A program made the position numbers and the translations under genes. From positions 1 to 6,092 of the forward strand of contig JAICIT010000175.1 of the NCBI GenBank assembly GCA_025960445.1: a stretch of 6,092 nt of DNA. The letters run 5' to 3'. A model generated the notes under the pieces. That model ran no database searches, was not told where the DNA came from, and saw nothing but the letters and a program-made list of their open reading frames with translations. The DNA is from Bradyrhizobium sp. Lineage in GTDB: Bacteria > Pseudomonadota > Alphaproteobacteria > Rhizobiales > Xanthobacteraceae. Positions 1 to 5,032 of this stretch are shown in pieces (position 1 is the first letter of the stretch; every line of letters begins with the position of its first letter).

Positions 1-62
1 AGATCGGACGCCGCGCTCTGCGCGGCAATCACCGGAATGATCGGAGGAACGGAAATCGACAT
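1..62 (-). CDS. 5' end of an unidentified gene running off the left edge
   Basis: An ATG at 62-60 on the - strand opens a frame with no stop for all 20 codons down to the edge. The peptide begins MSISVPPIIPVIAAQ and continues Ala/Ser-rich. It is not a clear signal peptide, since there is no basic N-terminus. The Pro/Ile/Val-rich start followed by an Ala/Gln/Ser stretch reminds me of the N-terminus of flagellar hook-length control (FliK-like) proteins in Bradyrhizobium relatives. That is recollection only, and 20 residues cannot prove it. In support, the 156-bp gap upstream (63-218) is a plausible promoter region with a CtrA-like element at 102-117. Against, the ribosome binding site is weak (only GCGAG about 10 bases upstream), and the + strand is also open through this stretch (frame 1 to the stop at 103-105), though with less favourable AGA/GGA codons. 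Confidence 0.4.
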   Translation of the reverse strand, partial: MSISVPPIIPVIAAQSAASD

Positions 63-101
63 GCTACGAACTCGCTTGGCTCCGCAAGCTAGCGCAGCGT
101 C

Positions 102-117
102 GTAAACCTCTCGTTAA
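102..117 (-). promoter_or_regulatory. CtrA-like TTAA-N7-TTTAC element / tandem 9-mers
   Basis: Read on the - strand the bases are TTAACGAGAGGTTTAC, which is TTAA, seven bases, then TTTAC. The alphaproteobacterial cell-cycle regulator CtrA binds TTAA-N7-TTAAC, so this differs at one base. The same stretch can be seen as two direct 9-mers, GGTTAACGA and GGTTTACGA (119-111 and 108-100), spaced exactly 11 bp apart, about one helical turn. It lies about 40 bp upstream of the putative start at 62, where an activator or operator site would sit. A short motif like this can occur by chance. Confidence 0.35.
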
Positions 118-124
118 CCGCCCA

Positions 125-153
125 GCGTAAGCGGATTGGGCTTTGGCTTACGC
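125..153. repeat. 8-bp inverted repeat downstream of the ATP12 gene
   Basis: GCGTAAGC (125-132) and GCTTACGC (146-153) are perfect inverted copies around a 13-base loop. The repeat lies 66 bases past the ATP12 stop, so it could be a stem-loop at the 3' end of that transcript. No T-run follows on either strand, so it is not a canonical intrinsic terminator. It could instead be a protein-binding palindrome for the leftward gene at 62. Confidence 0.4.
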
Positions 154-218
154 GCGTTCCGAAGCGCGAAAGGATTCAAGAACTTGCCACCAAGTTCTCA
201 CCTGCCGGCTGAGATCGA

Positions 219-995
219 TCAGGAATTGAGCGCCTTCAGGATTCGCACCGCCGCGCTGAAATCGACCACGCGGGCCGCCCGCCGCGCGGCGACCTCTTCG
301 TCGACGCCCCACTTTTCGCTGTTCCAGTCCTCGTCGACGTGAGCCGCAGCCCAGACCTGATCAGGATTCGCGACGCCGCGCAGCAGCGCCAATGCCAGCA
401 ACGCCGAACCGGTCAAGCTCGTAATCACGTGCAGCGCCGCGAGCGACCATGCATCGTGAGGCAGCGCGGCTCGCGCGGCAGCTATCGCAGACTCCGGCTG
501 GCGAATGTGCACGATGCCTTCCGCCAGGATGAAATGCGCGCCGAGCGCCTCGGCGGCCCAGAACACGATCGGGTCCCAATGCGCGGCCTCACGCGCGACC
601 AGCGCCTCGGGATGTCCGGCTCGATAGAACAACAGATCGGTCTCAAAGTACTTCGCGATATCGTCCATAACGGCATCGACGCGGTCGACCACGGCATCGA
701 CGACGCTGTTGGCAAACCGCGTCATCGGCATGGTCATCAGCTCGATGAATTCACTCTGAGCTTCCCACTCCGCGACGATAGCTGCGGCGATCTCCCGCAC
801 AGGCGCAATCACCTTCCGGCCCGAAGGCGTTCGGATCGGTTTGTCATCAAGGGTGACTGCGAAACCGCCGGTCGCTTCTGCCACGGCCACGTTCGAGTAG
901 AAGCGCCTGCGCTGTGGTGCGCGCGCGGCGCGCCGCACCGCCTCCTCCGGATCGAGCGGCGATGTTTCGGATGCTTGCTCGAACAACTCACGCAT
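219..995 (-). CDS. ATP12 family F1-ATPase assembly chaperone
   Basis: The 258-residue product matches the ATP12 family in length and motifs. In mitochondria Atp12 binds the F1 alpha subunit and keeps it competent to assemble with beta; the alphaproteobacterial homologues are soluble cytoplasmic proteins presumed to do the same for ATP synthase. Recognisable family segments, in order, are RRFYSNVAVAE (30-40), the TLDDKPIRTPSG strand-turn (48-59), EWEAQ (76-80), MPMTRFANSVVD (89-100), DLLFYRA (120-126), HWDPI (139-143), SLTGSALLALAL (193-204), and the strongly conserved C-terminal AHVDEDWNSEKWG (218-230). The ATG at 995 gives the full N-terminal helix (MRELFEQA) expected of the family; an A/G-rich AAAAAGAG about 10 bases upstream may be its ribosome binding site. 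It lies 80 bases downstream of the small secreted-protein gene on the same strand, so co-transcription with that gene and rluC is plausible. No truncation or missing motif is seen. Confidence 0.93.
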   Translation of the reverse strand: MRELFEQASETSPLDPEEAVRRAARAPQRRRFYSNVAVAEATGGFAVTLDDKPIRTPSGRKVIAPVREIAAAIVAEWEAQSEFIELMTMPMTRFANSVVDAVVDRVDAVMDDIAKYFETDLLFYRAGHPEALVAREAAHWDPIVFWAAEALGAHFILAEGIVHIRQPESAIAAARAALPHDAWSLAALHVITSLTGSALLALALLRGVANPDQVWAAAHVDEDWNSEKWGVDEEVAARRAARVVDFSAAVRILKALNS

Positions 996-1075
996 GCGTG
1001 TTACGGCTCTTTTTGCGATACCTGCCAGGTAACACTAAGCCACGCGCCAGCGCAAAGAAAGCAGCGCAAGCCTCG

Positions 1076-1372
1076 CTAATTTGCGCAAGACCGAGAATAG
1101 GCGGCGCGCTCGTTCGGTCCCAGCCCGCTGGCCGCGGCATCATCGAGACAGCTCTTGATCCGATCGCTGAACGACGGCCTCGGCGCGGGCGCGTAGCTCT
1201 GCTGGGGCGGCGCATCCATCTGCGGTACGACCGGGACTTCGATCCGCGGCGGTGGCGGCGGAGCTGGCATTGGCGGATTGAATTGCGAGCCGCCCGGCGG
1301 CAGGACTTGCGCCGAAGCGGCGCTCGCCAACATGATGGCGGTTGCGAAGACCATACCGGCTGCGTGTTTCAT
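1076..1372 (-). CDS. Small secreted proline-rich protein with two C-terminal cysteines, function unknown
   Basis: The product is 98 residues and of unknown function. Residues 1-21 form a clear Sec signal peptide: MKH, a hydrophobic Ala/Met/Val/Ile/Leu core, and an ASA|Q cleavage site, so the mature protein should be periplasmic or exported. Residues 25-66 are a low-complexity linker with PPGG, a PAPPPPP run (36-42) and further Pro/Gln. Residues 67-98 look like a small folded module, SFSDRIKSCLDDAAASGLGPNERAAYSRSCAN, with Cys75 and Cys96 able to form a disulfide. I recall similar hypothetical proteins in Bradyrhizobium relatives, with the C-terminal module the most conserved part; no function is known to me. 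A real gene is supported by the complete signal peptide, sensible codon use and a tight fit between same-strand genes (40 bases after rluC, 80 bases before ATP12). The ribosome binding site is poor: a hairpin-forming repeat (1374-1394) sits directly before the ATG. An internal Met7 start would destroy the signal peptide. Confidence 0.8.
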   Translation of the reverse strand: MKHAAGMVFATAIMLASAASAQVLPPGGSQFNPPMPAPPPPPRIEVPVVPQMDAPPQQSYAPAPRPSFSDRIKSCLDDAAASGLGPNERAAYSRSCAN

Positions 1373-1373
1373 C

Positions 1374-1394
1374 AGGGGTATGTCGTCATCCCCT
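1374..1394. repeat. Hairpin-forming inverted repeat just before the small secreted-protein gene
   Basis: AGGGG (1374-1378) and CCCCT (1390-1394) are perfect inverted copies. In the leftward mRNA an additional AU/AU pairing next to the loop could extend the stem, with one bulged base. It fills the 40-base gap between the rluC stop (1413) and the ATG at 1372 and ends one base before that ATG, exactly where a ribosome binding site would lie. It could limit translation of the small gene or mark an mRNA processing site. There is no T-run, so it is not a terminator. Confidence 0.35.
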
Positions 1395-1412
1395 CACCAA
1401 AGCGCAAATGAA

Positions 1413-2606
1413 TTATTCTTCAGGCGCGTTCTCGATCGGATCAAACCTGTCGGCCTCCAGCCCGAGCAGATTCCACGACTGCAGCATATGCGGCGGCAGC
1501 GGCGCGGTGACATCGATAACGCCGCCGCGTGGATGAGGTATCACAATCCGGCGAGCCAGCAGATGCAGCCGCTTCTGCAATCCCCCAGGCAACTGCCAGT
1601 TTTCCTTATTGAAATACTTGGGATCGCCGACAATGGCGTGATCGATATGCGCCATGTGCGCGCGCAACTGATGAGTGCGGCCAGTGACGGGCTTCAGCGA
1701 CACCCATGCGAGCTTCTGCGCCGAAGTCTCCACCACCGCGTAATAGGTCACGGCATGGCTGGCGCCCTCGTCACCATGCGCGGCGATGCGCATGATCGTG
1801 TCTTCCTCGCCCTCTTCCTTCGCGAGATAGGTGGAAATCCGGCCCTGTTTCGGCTTCGGCACGCCCGCGACCAAAGCCCAGTAGATCTTGCGCGCCGAGC
1901 GGTGGCGGAATGATCCGGTGAGTGCTGTCGCCGCGAAGCGTGTTTTCGCGACCAGCAGGCAGCCGGCGGTTTCCTTGTCGAGACGATGCACCAGCCGCGG
2001 TTTCTGACCCTTGGCGTCGCGCATCGCTTCAAGCATCTGGTCGACGTGCCGCGTAGTGCCGGAGCCGCCTTGAACCGCAAGTCCCGCTGGCTTGTTCAGC
2101 ACCATCACGTCGGCATCTTCGTAAAGCGTTATTTCCTTGAGTGTTTGAAGGGTCCGGCTCGCGGCTTCCGACAGATGTCCCGGGACTTTGGGCGCATCGA
2201 GCCTGAGCGGCGGAATGCGAACGCTTTGGCCTTCTTCCAGCCGGTCCTTGCTATCGGCGCGCCTGCCGTTGACGCGCAACTCGCCTTTGCGGACGATGCG
2301 CTGGATGTGAGAGAATGACAGTCCAGGAAACCGCGCCTCGAGAAACCGGTCGACCCGCATGTTATTCTCATCGGCGGTAACGACGACGGTTTGAACCTTG
2401 CTCGGCAGCGCGACCGGCTCGGCGGCAGCAATGGAAGGTTCCGGCTGCGACTTTGCGGCGCGCGCGGGCACGCGCATGGCGGGTTTGCCGCCGGGCCGAT
2501 GCGCCTGCGGCCGCTCCGCCTGCGAGCCCCGGTAAGGAGGTGCACCCCTCGGGCGATCCCCTGAAGCGCGGGACTTCGCGAGGGGTCTCCTGATACGACG
2601 GCTCAT
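1413..2606 (-). CDS. rluC: 23S rRNA pseudouridine synthase, RluC/RluA family
   Basis: The 397-residue product isomerises selected uridines of 23S rRNA to pseudouridine; E. coli RluC acts on U955, U2504 and U2580. Residues 1-70 are a basic Arg/Pro/Ala-rich, probably disordered extension. An S4 RNA-binding domain follows at about 83-131 (MRVDRFLEARFP, SHIQRIVRKGELRVNG). The catalytic domain spans about 160-385, with LNKPAGLAVQGG (170-181), the motif HRLDKETAG (207-215) with catalytic Asp210, ARKIYWALVAG (238-248), GRTHQLRAHMAHI (309-321) and GDPKYF (327-332). The reading frame stays open upstream to 3152, but only as the shadow of the hydrolase gene on the other strand. I chose the ATG at 2606 because the peptide MSRRIRRPL is the expected start of this family in Bradyrhizobium-like species and GGAG lies 11 bases upstream. 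The RluC assignment, rather than RluD, rests on overall resemblance and context. Confidence 0.93.
   Translation of the reverse strand: MSRRIRRPLAKSRASGDRPRGAPPYRGSQAERPQAHRPGGKPAMRVPARAAKSQPEPSIAAAEPVALPSKVQTVVVTADENNMRVDRFLEARFPGLSFSHIQRIVRKGELRVNGRRADSKDRLEEGQSVRIPPLRLDAPKVPGHLSEAASRTLQTLKEITLYEDADVMVLNKPAGLAVQGGSGTTRHVDQMLEAMRDAKGQKPRLVHRLDKETAGCLLVAKTRFAATALTGSFRHRSARKIYWALVAGVPKPKQGRISTYLAKEEGEEDTIMRIAAHGDEGASHAVTYYAVVETSAQKLAWVSLKPVTGRTHQLRAHMAHIDHAIVGDPKYFNKENWQLPGGLQKRLHLLARRIVIPHPRGGVIDVTAPLPPHMLQSWNLLGLEADRFDPIENAPEE
2544..2586. repeat. 8-bp GC-rich inverted repeat near the 5' end of rluC
   Basis: ACCCCTCG (2544-2551) and CGAGGGGT (2579-2586) are perfect inverted copies, with a nested TCCC/GGGA pair (2557-2560, 2570-2573) in the loop. 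In the rluC mRNA the stem begins 20 bases after the start codon. It lies in the part encoding the poorly constrained Arg/Pro/Gly-rich N-terminal extension, so it could be a translation-modulating structure or a chance product of GC-rich codons. Confidence 0.3.
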
Positions 2607-2735
2607 ATTGACGGCAGCTCCAGATGTCGGCCGTTGGGTAGCGCAAAACCGTCCAATCGTCACGGCGAAATCGCTACAAATCCGGCTCGGGATCGGCCAT
2701 GTTGGGCGAAACACCAGGGAATGCGGGAGCAAGGG
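2607..2735. other. Divergent intergenic region between rluC and the hydrolase gene
   Basis: This 129-bp stretch lies between two divergently transcribed genes and must carry any promoters specific to them. A TTGACG at 2608-2613 would match a -35 box on the + strand, but no -10-like hexamer follows at 16-18 bases. On the - strand TTGGAC (2656-2651) is a possible weak -35 box, also without a good -10 partner. I see no operator palindrome or riboswitch. Both promoters remain undefined. Confidence 0.3.
2725..2729 (+). promoter_or_regulatory. Ribosome binding site that fixes the hydrolase start
   Basis: GGGAG lies six bases before the ATG at 2736, an ideal distance. In-frame ATGs at 2721 and 2634 would add residues ahead of the signal peptide and lack a comparable site at the right spacing, apart from a short AGGGA touching the 2721 ATG. 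The 2736 start also puts the basic MTLRK directly at the N-terminus. Confidence 0.6.
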
Positions 2736-3680
2736 ATGACGCTGCGGAAATCGGCATTGGCGATCACCGCGATCATGGTCGTGAGCGCAGCTTGGGCCCA
2801 GCAAAGCCCGATGCCCGAGGATATCGCCTGGAAGCTGCTGGAGCTCGGCCGAGTGATCGATCCGCCGAAGACGGCTCAGCTCTACGCGCCGCTGCAGCAA
2901 AAAGAACCCTATGCGGCGGTCAGGATCGAGCGGGATATCAAATATGGCGCGGCCGACCGCAATCTGCTCGACGTCTTCACGCCGGAAGTCGCTCCGGGGT
3001 CGCCTCGCCCAGTGCTGATTTTCGTTCACGGCGGCGGCTTCGTCGCGGGTGACAAGCGAACCGGAAACAGCCCGTTCTATGACAACACCATGCTGTGGGC
3101 GGTGAAGAACGGCTTTATCGGCGTCAACACGACTTATCGGCTGGCGCCGCAATCGCCGTGGCCCGCAGCAGCGGAGGACTTAGGCGCCGCGGTCAAGTGG
3201 ACTTCGGACAACATCGCTGCCCGTGGTGGCGATCCCAAACGCATCTTCCTGATGGGACATTCCGCAGGCGCGGTGCATGTCGCCACCTACGTGTCGCATC
3301 CTGAGTTTCAAAAAATTGGGGATGGCGGCCTCGCCGGTGCCATCCTTGTATCCGGCATCTACGAACTGAATGGAGAAGATTCAGGCGATGCCGAGAAGGC
3401 CTATTTCGGAGCGGACACATCGCTTTACGCCGTCCGATCGTCGCTAAAGGGACTGCAAGCAACGAAGCTACCGCTCATGATCGCCAGCGCCGAACTGGAC
3501 CCGCCGCGGTTTGTTCAGCAATTCGAGTTGCTGAAGCAAGCCGCCTGCAACGGCGCGCACGGATGCCCCCGCGCGGTAATGCTGCCGCAGCACAGTCACA
3601 TGTCGGAAGTCTATTCGATCAACACGCCGGACACTCGTCTCACCGATGAGATCCTTCAATTCGTGAGCACCGGCAAGTAG
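2736..3680 (+). CDS. Exported alpha/beta hydrolase (HSL / bacterial family IV-type esterase)
   Basis: The 314-residue product should be a periplasmic or secreted carboxylic-ester hydrolase; the substrate is unknown. Residues 1-21 are a Sec signal peptide (MTLRK, hydrophobic core, AWA|QQ cleavage). The alpha/beta hydrolase fold starts near residue 64. HGGGF (98-102) is the oxyanion-hole motif typical of hormone-sensitive-lipase-like enzymes, GHSAG (174-178) carries the nucleophile Ser176, Asp255 in SAELDPP is the likely acid, and His288 in HSHMS (286-290) the likely catalytic base. NTTYRLAP (131-138) is also typical of the family. Cys271 and Cys277 could form a disulfide in the periplasm. All triad residues are present, so the enzyme should be active. 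It is the only + strand gene in the window, divergent from rluC and convergent with rarA (17-base gap), so it must be transcribed alone. Esterase, lipase or arylformamidase-like activity cannot be told apart by eye. Confidence 0.88.
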   Translation: MTLRKSALAITAIMVVSAAWAQQSPMPEDIAWKLLELGRVIDPPKTAQLYAPLQQKEPYAAVRIERDIKYGAADRNLLDVFTPEVAPGSPRPVLIFVHGGGFVAGDKRTGNSPFYDNTMLWAVKNGFIGVNTTYRLAPQSPWPAAAEDLGAAVKWTSDNIAARGGDPKRIFLMGHSAGAVHVATYVSHPEFQKIGDGGLAGAILVSGIYELNGEDSGDAEKAYFGADTSLYAVRSSLKGLQATKLPLMIASAELDPPRFVQQFELLKQAACNGAHGCPRAVMLPQHSHMSEVYSINTPDTRLTDEILQFVSTGK

Positions 3681-3704
3681 CGCCTACGGGTCGGCTACTA
3701 CTTG
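3674..3704. terminator. Inverted repeat holding the stop codons of two convergent genes
   Basis: CAAGTAG (3674-3680) and CTACTTG (3698-3704) are perfect 7-bp inverted copies around a 17-base loop. Each arm is the end of a gene: both the hydrolase and rarA finish with the codons AAG TAG. An alternative pairing, AGTAGC (3676-3681) with GCTACT (3694-3699), is also possible. It could act as a bidirectional stem-loop at both mRNA 3' ends, but there is no T-run on either side, so intrinsic termination is doubtful. Confidence 0.3.
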
Positions 3705-5032
3705 GCTCGCCGCTCGCGGCGCAGCTTGGCCCAGTAATCCAGCCGCTTGCGGAGCTCACGCTCGAAGCCGCGATCCGGCGGATCGTAAAAGGTCTGACGA
3801 CCCAGCGCTTCCGGGAAGTAATCCTGACCCGAGAATGCATCCGGCGCGTCATGATCGTATTCGTAGCCGCTGCCATAGCCTTCCGATTTCATCAGTCCGG
3901 TCGGCGAATTCAGGATGTGCTTCGGCGGCAACAAGGAGCCACCTTCCTTGGCCGCCCGCATCGCCGCGCCGAACGCTTTGTAAGCAGCATTCGATTTCGG
4001 GGCCGTCGCGAGATAGATCACGGCCTGCGCGATGGCGAGTTCGCCCTCCGGATGACCGAGGAAGTCGTAGGCGTCCTTGGCGGCATTACAAATCACCAGC
4101 GCCTGCGGATCGGCAAGACCGATGTCCTCGACCGCCATCCGCACCACGCGCCGCGCCAGAAACAACGGGTCCTCGCCGGCGTCAAGCATGCGCGCGAGAT
4201 AATACAGGGCGGCGTCAGGATCGGAGCCGCGCACTGATTTATGCAGCGCCGAGATCAGATTGTAATGCCCGTCGGCGGATTTATCGTAGATTGGTGCACG
4301 CCGCTGCAGGATCTCCTGCAATTGTGCGGCATCGAAGGTTTCACCTTCGCGTGCGGCGCGCCACACTTCTTCGGCAAGCGTCAGCGCGGCGCGGCCATCT
4401 CCATCGGCCATGCGGACAAGCACCGCGCGGGCTTCCTGATCGAGCGGGAGCTTTTTGCCTTCGATCTTTTCGGCATGGGCGAACAGCTTTTCGATCGCAT
4501 CCGAATCCAGGGAATGAAACACCAGTACGCGCGCCCGCGACAACAGCGCCGCATTGAGCTCGAATGATGGATTTTCAGTGGTGGCGCCGACCAGCACCAC
4601 GGTGCCGTCTTCCATCACAGGCAAGAACGAATCCTGCTGTGCGCGATTGAAGCGATGCACCTCGTCGACGAACAACAACGTGCCCGTGCCGGTCTCGCGC
4701 CGCGCGCGGGCCGCATCGAACGCTCTCTTCAAATCCGCAACTCCGGAAAATACCGCCGAGAGCTGTTCGAAGTGAAGTTCGGTCGCATCCGCCAGAAGCC
4801 GCGCGACCGTCGTCTTGCCCGTGCCGGGCGGACCCCAGAAGATCAGCGATCCGAGAGTGCGCGTCGCAAGCATCCGTGTCAGCGCGCCGTCAGGTCCCAG
4901 AATGTGATCCTGCCCGACCACCTCGGATAGGCTGCGGGGGCGCAATTTGTCGGGAAGCGGATGCGGCGCATCTGCCTCCATCCCTGCGGCAGCGAACAGG
5001 TTAGCAGCTTCGCGTGGTCGTTTCGGGCTCAT
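3698..5032 (-). CDS. rarA: Replication-associated recombination protein A (MgsA/WRNIP1 family AAA+ ATPase)
   Basis: The 444-residue product is full length for RarA, a cytoplasmic clamp-loader-like AAA+ ATPase that acts at stalled replication forks and single-strand gaps and in E. coli interacts with SSB. After a short N-terminal segment, [21 protein letters not shown] (24-44) is the family entry motif. Then come Walker A GPPGTGKT (67-74), Walker [12 protein letters not shown] (119-129) with Asp123-Glu124, sensor 1 GATTENPS (149-156), the arginine-finger region LLSRARV (163-169), and sensor 2 GDGRAAL (211-217). The C-terminal tetramerisation part has [21 protein letters not shown] (251-271), [16 protein letters not shown] (297-312), [15 protein letters not shown] (368-382) and [14 protein letters not shown] (405-418), all typical. 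The start ATG at 5032 overlaps the protease stop as ATGA, implying translational coupling; the site upstream is only a weak GGCGG. All catalytic motifs are intact. Confidence 0.96.
   Translation of the reverse strand: MSPKRPREAANLFAAAGMEADAPHPLPDKLRPRSLSEVVGQDHILGPDGALTRMLATRTLGSLIFWGPPGTGKTTVARLLADATELHFEQLSAVFSGVADLKRAFDAARARRETGTGTLLFVDEVHRFNRAQQDSFLPVMEDGTVVLVGATTENPSFELNAALLSRARVLVFHSLDSDAIEKLFAHAEKIEGKKLPLDQEARAVLVRMADGDGRAALTLAEEVWRAAREGETFDAAQLQEILQRRAPIYDKSADGHYNLISALHKSVRGSDPDAALYYLARMLDAGEDPLFLARRVVRMAVEDIGLADPQALVICNAAKDAYDFLGHPEGELAIAQAVIYLATAPKSNAAYKAFGAAMRAAKEGGSLLPPKHILNSPTGLMKSEGYGSGYEYDHDAPDAFSGQDYFPEALGRQTFYDPPDRGFERELRKRLDYWAKLRRERRAK

Noticed and set aside
1..105. + strand frame 1, open from the edge to TAA at 103-105
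   Set aside because: The peptide resembles nothing, uses AGA and GGA codons rare in this window, and competes with a better - strand frame starting at 62.
1019..1031. TACCT-GCC-AGGTA hairpin as a terminator between the small secreted-protein gene and ATP12
   Set aside because: The 5-bp stem has a 3-base loop and is followed on the - strand by A-rich rather than T-rich sequence. The A/G-rich stretch better serves as the ATP12 ribosome binding site.
339..1079. 246-residue open frame on the + strand
   Set aside because: It is antisense to the ATP12 gene, its composition is Arg/His/Cys-rich as expected for the reverse of GC-rich coding DNA, and it has no recognisable domain.
1278..1913. 211-residue open frame on the + strand
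   Set aside because: It is antisense to rluC and the small secreted-protein gene, with no domain and shadow-like composition.
2533..2542. TAAGGAGGTG, a perfect match to the 16S rRNA anti-Shine-Dalgarno partner, on the + strand
   Set aside because: It lies inside rluC on the antisense side (encoding Pro-Pro-Tyr on the other strand). Only a very short frame follows, with no ATG at proper spacing.
2607..3152. Upstream extension of the rluC frame by 182 residues to a possible start at 3152
   Set aside because: This part lies entirely antisense to the hydrolase gene or in the divergent gap, its peptide resembles no family, and the ATG at 2606 with GGAG upstream gives the expected N-terminus.
4305..4320. 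TGCAGGA-TC-TCCTGCA, a 7-bp inverted repeat with a 2-base centre
   Set aside because: It is inside conserved rarA coding sequence (Leu-Gln-Glu-Ile-Leu) and is best explained by codon choice.
3835..4557. 240-residue open frame on the + strand, with others nearby
   Set aside because: It is antisense to rarA, Arg/Pro-rich and without recognisable motifs.
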